Shown: one piece after another, positions 43,850-55,414 of the stretch
How positions within the stretch are numbered: the stretch's first letter is position 1
How the letters are laid out: every line of letters starts with the position of its first letter
Source of the DNA: Isoetes taiwanensis
Taxonomy: Eukaryota > Streptophyta > Lycopodiopsida > Isoetales > Isoetaceae
DNA: 64,000 nucleotides
Assembly (NCBI GenBank): GCA_021234155.1
Contig: JAJEKV010000091.1
Location: forward strand, 186,001 to 250,000
Direction of reading: 5' to 3'
Position numbers and translations under genes: made by a program
Notes under the pieces: model-generated
The model's database searches: none
The model's input: the letters and a program-made list of their open reading frames with translations, nothing else
What the model was told of the DNA's origin: nothing

Positions 43850-43913
43850 TCATAGGCCAGTTGGCCTCCGTGGACGTTAAAATATACTTCCTTCCTTCCT
43901 TCCTTCCTTTCTT
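43850..43913 (+). repeat. LINE-B 3' tail with CTTC repeats
   Basis: The CGTCTCATAGGCCAGTTGGCC stem-like sequence is related to the LINE-A end and is followed by AAAATATACTTCCTTCC. This indicates a shared 3' end structure with a simple-repeat tail. Confidence 0.6.
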
Positions 43914-45813
43914 TGTTAGAAAAACTAATTATAATCATTTTGTTTCAGGATTCAAGCTTCTAGAAAATAAATCTCTAGCTTCTAGAGTGCTCAGGGAAGG
44001 TAGAAATTATAGTTTTGAACATGCCTTGAATAAGTTTTCCCTTATGCTATTAATCTGCAAGTTTAAACATGAGTTGCAATGCCAAAAAAATTTATTTGTC
44101 TACCATGTAAAATTCTTCAGGTTATGCGATATCTTTCTCTACGGGTGATTGAATTCGAGTGGCTTAACACCAGATAAGACGCCAGGTAAGATCTGTCACC
44201 AAGTTCTATCACATTTTTGGGCTTGGTTATCCAGTGGAAGAGATGTTCTTCACTGCTCAGGCTGTAATTGAATTGATAAATTAAATTATCCTAACGGGAG
44301 TATTCTTCTTACCTGTTCTTTATTGTGTCTAACAAGTTTTCAATGATGTAAAAAGAAGAAAGGAGGTCAAACTTGGGTTTTGCATCGTACCCTACAATTG
44401 TTCAGAGTATGATAGATGGAAAGTGGAGATGATTTTGCACTGATAGGGCAGGGATATCATAGCTTCTAAGTACTACTTCATCCTTAGGACTATCCAAGGC
44501 TTTTGGTTGCGGTTGTGAATGGTTGATGATTAAGAATGCAAGGAATAGGGGATGAGCATTTGTGTTTTGCTTTGAAGCAACTAGGTTTTCCTTGGCAAAA
44601 ATTGTTTGCAAGGTTTCTGAATGAGGTTGAGGGCAAGATCTATTCAGAGCATGATTAATATTATTAACCGTTAAGCATATTATTTTGAGCCAAGAAGAGG
44701 TGTTGGATTTACATCAGAAGCTCAAGAACACCACAGCTTATTCCATTGTAGGGAACTTTTATATTTGGATTTTGTTTCTAGACTATTGCATTCCACTTTT
44801 ATTTGTTAGGGTTCTTGCTCTGGAAGATCAGATGCTAGATGCTATCTACAAACGTGTTTTCACATTGTCCAATTTTTTTCCAGCTCCTAAAGAAGCTTGC
44901 AAGTCTTATTTTGACTAAGCTTGCAAGTCTACCCTATCATCCTTCTCACATATACTTTTCTTCTCTTATATCTTGCCTTTATTATAGTTCTGCCAGCATT
45001 TTCCCTCCTTTGATTTTCCCTTTATTGTAGTTGAACATTCTCCTTTCATTTTCCTTTTGTTGTTTGATAAATATGTATTAGAGATATGACTAATGCTTTG
45101 ATTGCTGGTTTGCAGTATGGAGCTGATCTATTCAGTGTGCCCTTTTTATGGGATGAAGTTTTATGAAATCCTTAAGTTCGGATTTGGAGTTCCAGCTCAA
45201 AGTAAGATGCATCATCATGTTAGACTTGCATTGTAGCATATCTCTTCAGTACTTCTATATGTCACGGATTTAACATTTTTTATTTCTTTAGGGTTGTAGA
45301 GTCGACAATCTTCAATTTGCTAAAGCATCATTTTTTACTCCATGAAGTTGAATCCGTGCCCTATAGCTCCAATTTCATGTTTCAGTAAATGGTATTACCA
45401 CGTAAGACATCACAAATCATTGATGAGATGTAGGATAATATTAGATTTGTTGCCTTTGTGTTTGTCATATCTGTAAGTCCGTGTCTTGCACTATCAAGTT
45501 TCTCATACATTATAGCTTTAATATAGTGGTGGAGCATTTGATAAATAAGACCTTATTCTTCAGGTTTTGCGTAAGTATCTACGCTTCAACAAGGTATTTA
45601 TTTGTTCATTATTGTTTGTGTGTTCGAATGTACACATGCTTTTCTTTATTGACACTACATGTGCAGGCTTTAGGTTGGAGATATATGCATTGATAGTATA
45701 TTGTTGTAGGGCAAGATCTGGCAGTGGATTTTGATTCAACTTTACTCTAGAAATGAGCAGAAATATCCAGCTCTGAATTTAAGGAGCCAAGGCAGGAAGA
45801 AGTTATTTGCCCA
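43914..45813. other. No recognised gene
   Basis: T-rich sequence with short chance frames. It could be intronic host sequence (runs such as TTTTTTCCAG at ~44874), but no exon can be defended. Confidence 0.4.
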
Positions 45814-46896
45814 ATGAGGATTATAACATGGAACTTGAGAGGAATCAAAGGTCATCTAAAGAGAAAAAGGGCTTTAATTGCCTTAAAAGATATGAAATCT
45901 GATATTATATTTTTACAGGAACACAGACTGCCAGAATTCGAAGCATCAAACCTGGGGAAGTGGATTATACCAAATGGAGATTCAGTCTGGGCTCCAGCAG
46001 ATGGAACAAAAGGAGGGATATGCATGGTTTGGAAAGGATTTGACTGTGTGGAGAAGTATAAACATTGTAGTGGAAGATGGACTGTGGCAGTTTTGAAAAA
46101 AGGGAAAAATTTGATTGGAATAATCAATGTATATACATCAACAGAGCCTGCTGAAAGAGAGGAGCAGTGGAGGCAAATTGACACTTGGATCCAAGCCCAT
46201 CACATCAAAAACTGGCTTATGGCAGGAAAATTCAACAACACCCCGGTATGGGATCAAAAACTGGGGAAGCAGATCAATATGTCCAAGGGAGAAAGATTGA
46301 CATGGGACAAGCTAATGACAAATTTCATCTACATCCCCCCCTCTTCCACTTATCAGTATTCATGGAGTAATAAAAGAAAGGGGGGCCAAAGTATATATTG
46401 CCTTCTAGATAGATTCTACTTGTGCAATGATGACCTGGAGGATTGGGACAACCTTTGCACCTCATGTGATGTGGGTAACTCCATCTCGGACCATTACCCC
46501 CAATTCTTGGGAAGTATGGTGTCCTCTCAGAAGTGGGGAATAAATACCTCATTTAAGTTTAATACAGGGATGTTACAGAATAAACAATTCTGTGAGGAAT
46601 TCCTACAATTTTATAATCAGCTTCCAAAGGTCCCCCTCAAAGAATCCATGAATTCCTTTGTTCAAAAATTGAAGAAGATTAAATCCTGGATCAAGAAATG
46701 GGGTAAACAGTGGAATTTAAAGAGAAGGAAAGAAAAACAGGAGGTGTATGAAACCATGAGAGAAATCAGAAGACAGCTATTCCAAAATAAAGACAACCAG
46801 ATCTGGCAGGATAAGGAAGCAGAGTTGGAGATTAAAGTCAAACAAATAGAGGAAGCAGAAGCAAAGAGTTTGGCAGAAGTAAATGCAAGTACATAA
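45814..46896 (+). pseudogene. L1 endonuclease domain
   Basis: It starts MRIITWNLRGIKGHLKRKRA, the typical plant L1 ORF2 start, then DIIFLQEHRLPEF (Glu), GGICMVWKG, WLMAGKFNNTP where the family has GDFN (Asp to Lys change), and ISDHYPQFLG (SDH). The region after ~46550 is a basic coiled linker (KKWGKQWNLKRRKEKQE). The frame closes at 46894-46896 and resumes shifted. Confidence 0.88.
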
Positions 46897-48431
46897 ATGA
46901 AATGGATGATGCAGGGTCTGCTTTTTTCTTTAGAACAGCTAAAAACAGAATTTTGAATAATGGAATTGTTCAAGTTGCAGATGGGAATGGGAATTCACTG
47001 ACCACACAGAAGAAGATTAAGGATTTTTTCCATAAGGAGTACAGAGATTTGTTCTTCAAATATGAAGTGGAGGATAAGATACTAGATGAGTTTTTTGCTG
47101 AAATCCCAAAAGGGCCAGAAATAAAGGATAAAGATTTGCTGGAAATTCCTATAGAAAAGAAAATTAAGAAGACATTACAATCTATGGCACATGGAAAGAG
47201 TCCAGGGCCTGATGGACTTCAGCCTGAGTTCTATCTAGAAGTTTAGGGTATAATGAAGGATGACATTATAACCTTTATCCAGGGAGCATGGCAAGCTAAA
47301 TATCTGCACCCTGCAATCAATGCTGGGCAAATCTCCCTTATACCTAAAATCAATTGCCCTACAAATATTGGAGATTGGAGACCAATTTCACTTACTAACA
47401 CCACTTACAAAGTGTTAGCTAAGATTCTAGCCAATAGATTGAAGCCAACTTTGATCAAGGTGATTAATCCCTGTCAGTCAGCTTTTCTTCCTCAAGGGTA
47501 TATCCTAGACAATTACATTGGTGCAGCTGAGGGACTACATTGGAACAGATTATCAAAACAGGATTGTATGCTCCTCAAGTTAGACTTTAGAAGAGCATAC
47601 GATACAATAAGCTGGCAATTCTTGAAGAAAGCTATGGCACATCTTGGATTCTCTGAACAAGTATATCAGAAAGTCTTTGGCTTTAATACAACAGCAACTT
47701 CAGCCTTGATAATTAATGGATCTCCCTCGGATCACTTTCCCTGTAGGAGAGGAGTAAGGCAAGGCTGTCCACTAGCCCCTTACTTATTCTTAATTGTAGC
47801 TGAAGTGTTAACAAAACTGGTGGTGCACATGCAAGAAAAAGGGGATATACAAGGTCTACAATTACCAGAAGGGCAGGGATGTTTCTCCATTATGCAATAT
47901 GCAGATTATATCTTTGTTTTCTTGAAAAAAGATGGAGAAAGTTTAGCAAATTTCTTAGCTGCCATGGAGGAATTTGGCAGGGTATCAGGTGTGGCCTTGA
48001 ACAGGAGCAAAAGTGCCATAATCTTGGACTCTCAGGAAGGATCTTTACAAGGTATCAAAATTCTGAACAAGGAGGCTGCTACAGTTATTCTAGGGATCCC
48101 ACTAGCATTGAACTCCTCACTTAAAGGTTTGTGGGAACCAATTGTGTCTAGAATTAAAAGAAAATTGGGGGTATACTCCTCCTCTCTATCTCTAGCAGGT
48201 AGAATCCAGATAGCAAATGCAGTAATTGGAAGCACTCACGTTTATTTTTCCTCAGCTATCATAGGGGATAGAGCCTCATATGCTAAAATAGAAGCAGCAA
48301 TTAGGAAGTTTATTTGGCAGGGCACACACAAAGTGGCATGGGATGATTTAACCAAATCGAGAAAGGAAGGGGGACTACGATACAAGGACCTGTTTGTACA
48401 AGCACAAGCACTAGCAGCAAAGATGGTCTAG
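46870..48431 (+). pseudogene. L1 reverse transcriptase
   Basis: Motifs: AHGKSPGPDGLQPEFY, NIGDWRPISLTNTTYKVLAK, SAFLPQGYILDNY, LLKLDFRRAYDTISW (motif A with Asp), GVRQGCPLAPYLFLIVAEVL (motif B) and MQYADYIFVFLKKDGES (motif C, where YADD has become YADY). A TAG at 47244-47246 interrupts it. Loss of the second motif C Asp should abolish polymerase activity. Confidence 0.9.
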
Positions 48432-48476
48432 AGAGCTAAAATATTCACCATCTCCAGCCCAAAAGCTGATCAGATA

Positions 48477-49553
48477 TTGGGTGCAACAATCACACCCGGT
48501 TGGCCTGACTCTGCCTATTTCCAATTCACAGCTTGCTCAAATACCTCTAATATTCTTAGACAAATGTTTGAGGCATGGAACCTTGCATCTCTCTGCTACA
48601 GACCTCCATGTATTGATGCTAAGTCCAAGGAAGTCAATTTCTTTTGGCATCCAGGAATGTTTGAGAATGTAAATGAATGTTTGGCATGTAAGCATCCTCA
48701 GAAGTATATGCAGTGGCATCAGGCTGGTCTTAGACAAATTGGAGATCTTAAGGATGATACAGATGGATGGAAGTCTTGGACTGAAATAGCAAGAGTTACT
48801 AAAGGCTCAAACCTGGACAAAAAGATCTATAATACAGTGATGGATAAAGTTAAACATTTAGATGAGTTTGCTAGTAGCTGCAGTCAATGGACCATGAAAG
48901 GCAAGGAGATATACTCTGTGAAAGAAATATACAAGGCTCTAATGGAACATAAAGATTCAAGAGCTGCTCGATTATGGAATTGTACTAAGACAGACCTAGC
49001 TAAAGTTTGTAAAAAAGGCTGGAAGAGCTATAATGCAAACAAGGTTAAAACTCTCATCTGGCTTATAATCCACCAAGGATTAGTGACAAATTGGAAGAGA
49101 TCAAAGTTTAATGCCTCTATCTCACAGATGTGCCCTATGGGTTGTGGTGAGGTAGAAACTTCAAATCATGTGTTCCAGTGTAAATTTATAACAGAATTCT
49201 GGAATTGGGCAACTCAGGTCAATAAAGGAGCAATTGGGGAAGGAGGACTCATTCAGTTGTTAGACACAGACAATAGATTGTTGAATACTACAAGGTCACT
49301 GGGCTGTTGGGCAGTGTGGAAGCATAGAAACAGAGTTGCTATGCAACATAAAAATCCTAATTTGATTTGGCTCAAACAAACTTTCCTAACAGAGCTAAAG
49401 GGTACAGCAGTGGCTCATAAATCCTTGAAAGGGAAAAACTATGATAGAGAATGGACAGCTTTGGGTAGTTTTCAGGGATTTTATGAATTTTTTGTGTTAA
49501 GTCTAACTAGTGATGATGATATTTTACACAGATGCTATGAGGAGGCTGAATAG
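48477..49553 (+). pseudogene. L1 C-terminal zf-RVT region
   Basis: It is in the same frame as the RT after the TAG at 48429-48431. It contains WSYNAN-like KSYNANKVKTLIWLIIHQGL and CPMGCGEVETSNHVFQCKFI followed by FWNWA, the zinc-binding zf-RVT domain found at the C-terminus of plant L1 ORF2 proteins. It ends at a TAG at 49551-49553. Confidence 0.85.
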
Positions 49554-49983
49554 GTATGGAGCTTCAGAATGGGAGTTGCTGAAGACTCAGAGAGTACGAT
49601 TTATACAACCTCTAATAGCTCAGGGATTCACCTGAATGTGAATTCTTGCAACCTTTTGAACCATTAAGTTCAGCATAAGTTCATATCAAGGCCAACTATT
49701 AAGTTAACCTAGTACATTTTTTAGTTGCACCTTTGACTTAGATCTCATCCGATCAATTCATGACTATTCATGCCTTCAATCTACATCATACTATGAACCT
49801 TAAATATGTGACTGTGCATATCCAATTGTGCATAATAATTTCCTATGCCCATTAACTGTGTACTGCAATTATAATATGATAATATTCTCACCAAAACCGA
49901 TGTTGGATTTTCTTGGACATGGCCCTGAATGGAGGATTCAACGGCCAGATAGAGGAGCTGAGCTCTATGAGGATGGGCATTAG

Positions 49984-50029
49984 CCCCCCCCCCTCCCTCC
50001 CCCCCCCCCCTCCTCCCTCCCTCCCTCCC
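49984..50029. repeat. C-rich / CCCT low-complexity tract
   Basis: Uninterrupted C runs with CCCT and CTCC units. The opposite strand is G-rich and could form G-quadruplexes. Confidence 0.85.
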
Positions 50030-50204
50030 GGGAGGAGTGTCTTCTGATGATCTGATCAACACAATTTCTTCAGTAACTTATATTCATATTGTTAGAGTTC
50101 CTTGTGATTGCTACGCATATAAGTTATAAAGGGTTAGCAAAGTTGAGAAGTGACTTATTGTATTGCTAGACAACTTTGAATACTAATATTTCTATCATTA
50201 GTAT

Positions 50205-51640
50205 CAGAGCATCCAGCTCAATATGGCTAGCAGGTTTGGAGCCTCTCTGTTGAATGGGATTAAGGTGTATGAAGGAGGTTCGGGATTTCAAATATGGAAG
50301 GAACATTAGAGGAAAAATGAGATCACATTTTGTCCCATTAAGGGATGCTTAAAATGCCATGTCAGCTTTTTAAACTGTCCAATAAGAGAAGAGCTCCAGT
50401 ATATCTCATTCCAGTATTATGTGGCAGCCTGTAATTAATGCAGCTGCAACTAACTTCTGTAGTATCATTTTTTCATTATAACTTTTGATCCAGAACTCCG
50501 ATTCAAAAACTTTTTGTAGCAATGTGTTCGTCTTCACAAGATCTATCTAGTGATAACCCATTCATACATCTTTTACGATATAAATATATAAGAAATAAGC
50601 AAAAAATCATATTTTTTTAAGTTTAACGCATATGACCATATTGAAATACATCGTAACCATATATCATTGGAAAGATCTTTTCATTCCGCATCTAATGCAA
50701 CAAACGCCGCAACATTTTGACAAGTGGATCAAAAGTTATGGGGGGAAAACAACAGCAATGAAGTTGTTGGTGCTGCATTAATTGCAGTTAATAGAGGGTA
50801 AGCCATTCCATTGGAGGATTCTTATGGGGATGAAATGAGATCTCAAATTTCCTCTAATGCAAATGAAGAATGTTCTAGAGAATGAAAACTTATGGGAATT
50901 GTTAGTTGAATCTAATGGTTCTAGTGTAGTTGCAGGATCAATCAGTGTGGCTGGAGATCGGAGACAGAGAGTAGTTCTTCTGATATAGTTGCAGCAACTA
51001 CTGCAACAACAACTACAGTCAATGAAGTAACAAAGGTTAAAGAGACTTATGCCATATTAACCAGCAAAGTTGGAGCATCAATTATACTTAAAGTTAGGGG
51101 CAGGATACCAGCTGAAATTTGGAGGTATTTGCGTAAGCATTTTGAATAAAAAGTCATCCTCACAAATTGATATTCTAGATAAAGAGCTTAGAAAGTTAAG
51201 GCTTAAAGAAGAAGAAGATCTTACCAAGTTCTTTTCTAGATTTGACAATATAGTGGCAGATCTTAAAGGTGCTGGTGCAATTATGACTAAGCAACAGAAA
51301 CTCTTGCATGTTGCAAGAGCAGTGGAAGGAAATAAACAGTTGGCCACCCTAATCAGAAATGTAGCCCGAAACAGAGAATCAGCTGAAGAGATGATGAAAA
51401 CAGAATTTGAACAAACAAAGGTCTTGTATGATGATCATGATGATGTTAAAATTCTTTATACTGGTAGAAGCAAGGTTAAGGGAGGCAGCTCACATGATGC
51501 CAAAGAAAAGGGACAAGTTGGTCCATGCTATCACTGCAAAGCACTTGGTCATCTAAAAATTGATTGCTCCAAGCTTAAGGAAGTAGAATGTTATGATTGT
51601 GGAAGAAAAAGTCATTTTGCTAAAGTGCTCTAGCAGCAAA
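50205..51640 (+). pseudogene. Ty1/copia gag remnant
   Basis: GTATCAGAGC at ~50209 resembles the initiator-Met tRNA primer-binding site common in copia elements. The gag frame follows (ATG 50223, MASRFGASLLNGIKVYE, FQIWKEH) and then stops. The main open part, 51070-51633, reads LDKELRKLRLKEEEDLTKFF, IVADLKGAGAIMTKQQKLL and two knuckles, CYHCKALGHLKIDC (complete CCHC) and CYDCGRKSHFAKVL (last Cys lost). It is a gag/UBN2-type capsid. No integrase or RT follows. I could not define the LTRs. Confidence 0.7.
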
Positions 51641-52193
51641 GGAGGAAGATCCAGCAGAGGTAGGGGATCTTTTAGAGGGTGAGGTCAAGGAAGACAAAAT
51701 TTAACTCAAGAAAGTGAAGAAAATATAAGTGAGGAGGACGAGGACGATGAGGTAAGAAAAGATAATATTTTGACTATTTCTACTAATGAAAAAGCTAATG
51801 CTGAAAATGACATTATGATCCTAGATAATGGAGCAGAAAAAAATAGTAACAAGAACAGCAAAATTCTTGGAAAAAGAAAGTGAAGGAAGAACAGGTTAGA
51901 CTCAAATTTGCCCAGGGTTGAAGAAGAAGACATCTTCATACAACTAAAACAAGAGATGATCCACGCTTCTGCATTAAAGAAGATTCTCAAGCGACCTGAG
52001 GCTTGGAGACATAATAATCTGAGGCCTTTCTTCATGAACCTATACCATAAATGGCAGCAAAAAAGGGAAGCCCATGTACTCCTGCTGCTGGATTTTACCA
52101 ATTATCCTGTGGCTAAACTCGACTTGCTGCTGAATATATTTGGCAGAAATATAGTTTCGGATCTTACCATGCAAGACTTGATCGAGGCACAGT
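51640..52193 (+). pseudogene. Unknown ~95-residue module after gag (copy 1)
   Basis: A Gly/Arg/Ser-rich stretch and an acidic stretch (SEEDEDDEV) lead to an open frame at 51908-52193. It reads EEEDIFIQLKQEMIHASALK, RPEAWRHNNLRPFFMNLYHK, KREAHVLLLLDFTNY and SDLTMQDLIEAQ. The same sequence occurs at 59.57-59.86 kb. It takes the place where a copia protease would be expected. Family and function are unknown. Confidence 0.55.
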
Positions 52194-52947
52194 AGAGGAT
52201 AATTAGAATAGAATTTCAGCGGATTGATAGTTGGATCTCATATTTTTGAATACTTGTAGCTGACTTATATCAGTTTTTGCTTGCATTTTTGCTCAAAATC
52301 CTCTTATGAGGAATGTGTATATGACATTATGTTAAAAAGTATACTACTGATAGTATACTTCAGGATTATGTAAACCATCTTTATGAATAGAAAACACCTT
52401 ACCTCCAAAAAAAAAAAAAAGGAAATGAGCGGAAATGGATGTGCTTGTGTGAGATGCAGAAACGATTGCATACGAACATGAAGTACAAGGTAAATAATGT
52501 AGCATCAAATGTGGATCTTTCAAATTAGTTGCATTGATTATTCTCTTCACACACTGCAGGCCATTTAGGTATGGCCTAGACTTTCACCAGTAGTATTTTT
52601 GATAGACAAGCATCAGAGCTTGGTGAATTATCTACCAGGCAATTAGAGCTTTGTTCCTTATGCTTTAACCAGAAGGCCAATTAAAAATGTCAAAAGCTAC
52701 TTGTCTTTGTTCCTGACATTGGAGGGTGAGCACAAGTGTTAAAGTAATATTACTAAGGAATAATAGTAATCTATTATCATGTCCCTTGAGAACCTTATCA
52801 AATTGATATATGAACTTTGCAAAATTAAGCGTAAGAGGTGAAATGGCCTATTCATATATTCCAGCTTATCTTTATAATTTTGCATATTCCAACTTATATG
52901 TTTCTTAATAGGTCATTTGGTATATCATCTTCAATGGAACATCTAAA

Positions 52948-53115
52948 ATAAAGGTAGTTTGACAACCAACGCTAGTTTGCATTTTTTTGCAGCTTCTTGG
53001 ATTTGAAAATTCCTGGGTCCTAAAAGACAATAAAGCAACAAAAGAATAGTGGTAATAGTGTCTCTTTTCTATATATCTAAAAGCTCACCAGATAAACTAA
53101 TAAAAACATGTTCTC
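52948..53115 (+). repeat. Dispersed ~150 bp repeat, copy 1
   Basis: TTTGACAACCAACGCTAGTT, GCAGCTTCTTGGATTTGA, TTCCTGG, a run ending AATAGTG and CTC, and GATAAACTAATAAAAACATG are shared in order with 54138-54440. Confidence 0.6.
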
Positions 53116-54137
53116 AACCCTTTAGAATTGATTTACACTCTTTGTCAATAAATGAGCTATAAGGATGGTAGAGCTTATGAACTACACAATTATTAGCTGC
53201 TAACAGCATGTGAACATGCATAAGATATCTTAAAACATAGACATATAGACAATATATTGAAAGTAAGAATAAGAACAGTATGATACAAACAGATTGGTGA
53301 GATCTGAGATAGCAAATGTTGTTGCTGCACTAAAACCACTTGAAGTAGTCAGTCTATTGTAAAAGAAGATAACTTGGCTTTCTGCCCCTTGATCACACTG
53401 CAATGCTTTTACTCCGTTTTCTTCTTGCAATGAAAACCACAGAGCTCATTGAAGATAATTTGGCTTTCTGCATATTGTACTCCATGCGGCTTGATTGAGG
53501 AGAAAATGCATTTACCTCATCAGTAGCAGATCGCAACCATGTTCAACAGATCGCAAGAAAAAAACATGTACATCATTTAATAGATAGCAAGTCTCATATG
53601 GCAGAGTACCATAAAGACCTGTTTGTATTGGTGTGAATAGTGCAGGCTTCTATATTGTATAGACTGTCTTTTGTACATCAAGACATGACAATTAAAAAGG
53701 AATCAGAAAAGGAAACATGGCATTCATGAGAGACATACTTGCACGAATATGTGATATGATTGTCACTTCCTAATTATTGCTCCATAATGACTTATGATGC
53801 TACAAAAGAGCACTTGAAAAATACCACGGTCAAAAAGGGACAAATCCCAAATTTGCTTGTACATTTTATATGAGCTATTTCTCCTTATTTAGAAATATAT
53901 AGACTTTTTCTCTGATTCAATGCCTGCATCCTCATCCATAATAGTAATTCCATAATAGTAATTGCTCTTCTACCCTACAAAATGAAATTTTAAAACAACT
54001 TCTTATCAATCCCTCAACATCATGGTTGAATATATCTTTAAGAGCTCCATTTTTTCTAAAGCGATGATTTGATGAAAGTAGAGAATAAATATCATGTAAT
54101 CCATGATGTAGAATATTGTAGTATCAACTTATCAATT

Positions 54138-54440
54138 GGTAGTTGGACAACCAACTCTGGTTTCCAATTTGTTTTGTAGCTTCTTGGATTTCCGTTTTTT
54201 CTGCAGCTTCTTGGATTTGAGAGTTCCTGGTCCACAAAAAAGGCATCAAATGGATGGAGGCAATAGTGCCTCCTTTCCATGCATCCAGAAGCTCCATACA
54301 TTTAGACCATGTTAACACAAATTCCTGTAATAATTTGACTCCTTATTTAGAAGCCAGTATTGAGTGCATTTTTTACATTGCATCTACAAAAGTTGTAGAA
54401 AATATAGGTATGCTCACCCGATAAACTAATAAAAACATGT
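54138..54440 (+). repeat. Dispersed repeat, copy 2 with internal duplication
   Basis: It is the counterpart of 52948-53115. It contains the CAGCTTCTTGGATTT segment twice (54178 and 54207), and the GATAAACTAATAAAAACATG end is displaced by ~110 bp of extra sequence. Confidence 0.55.
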
Positions 54441-54649
54441 TCAAACAGTCTCCGCATATTTCTTGTGATTCAGAAATCCAGCTTCCCCACAAAAACAAAC
54501 AAAACTAGTCTTTACAGTTTTCTTTAGTATATCCTAAGAAATAAAACTACTTCAGACTTATCCTTGTAATTAGCTAATCCTATTAAAAACTGTTTCTCGT
54601 GATCTTAGTCGAAATGCAAAAATGGTTGGCAGATCATCCTTCTACCAAA

Positions 54650-54870
54650 TAAGAAGATTCAGGCCTGCTCTTCGTGAAAAACCTCCGTGGATCTCATGCA
54701 ATGTATGCAGGATCCTTTGCGGTTCCTGGAGCTGTGAAATCCTCTTCCTCTCTTTCTCATCTCTTGAGGTTCTGTAGTACCTGCGATCACAAGCAAGCTT
54801 ATCCCAAAGCCCTGGTAAGAGTGTAGCTTGAGCGGGATCTGTGCTGGGTTCCCTGCAACCTAGAAGAGAG
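54650..54870 (-). CDS. Possible terminal exon of an unknown gene
   Basis: Minus strand. After a CTTCTAG acceptor, one frame is open: REPSTDPAQATLLPGLWDKL, RRYYRTSRDEKERKRI, PQRILHTLHEIHGGF, then a TAG. The charged, non-repetitive composition and higher GC suggest real coding sequence, possibly the last exon of a host gene. I do not recognise it. Confidence 0.3.
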
Positions 54871-55414
54871 GAAGTCCATAATTCACAATTACGGTGCCAT
54901 TAGCCATGAATAATGAAGAAAAAGTTGCAAAACTGAATTAGTTTGGAGATCAGCTTTTCCATTTAGGTGCATCCAATCATACACACACATACAAATGTGT
55001 TCACAGATTTCATCATTTGGACAAGCATAAATCAAAAGACAATCTACAAGTTTTTTCATTATAGAAAATAATATAGAGTATATAAGGGTGTAAATATGGT
55101 AATGCTACCCAAAAAGCACTGTCCGGACAAGTGCTGTAAGTGCTTTAGGTGCTTTACCCTCGAGTGCTTTTTCGTTCAACGACATCGTTTGATGATTACT
55201 CCAGAAATAGAACGCATCATCCCATGGAGGTAGGGATCGATGACATGGATGATCCCGCGCGAATTGGAAGATGAATTTTCATGTTTGGCGGGATTTCTAG
55301 ATGGCCGGATTCTTGGAGGGAAATTCTTGGTTGTCATTCTTTCGAAGATTTCCTGTAACGAGATTTTCCTGGCTGTCTTCAATTCCAATCCAATTCAATC
55401 TTTGATCTGTTCTC

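Larger units (their letters stand above)
39711..43913 (+). mobile_element. LINE-B, 3' part
   Basis: ORF1 RNA-binding half, endonuclease, RT and Cys-His knuckle, then a 3' end with CGTCTCATAGGCCAGTTGG and a CTTC repeat (43890-43913). It continues the 5' part at 4070-4968. Confidence 0.85.
45814..49553 (+). mobile_element. Plant L1-type LINE (ORF2 only, inactive)
   Basis: A 3.7 kb ORF2 has endonuclease, RT and zf-RVT parts in order. It has one frameshift (~46885), in-frame TAG codons at 47244-47246 and 48429-48431, and a mutated catalytic motif. No ORF1 or poly(A) tail is seen, so it is 5'-truncated or its ends are eroded. Confidence 0.88.
52194..55100. other. Mostly non-coding, repeat-derived
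   Basis: AT-rich sequence. Two diverged copies of a ~150 bp repeat and one possible terminal exon are listed separately. I see nothing else. Confidence 0.45.
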
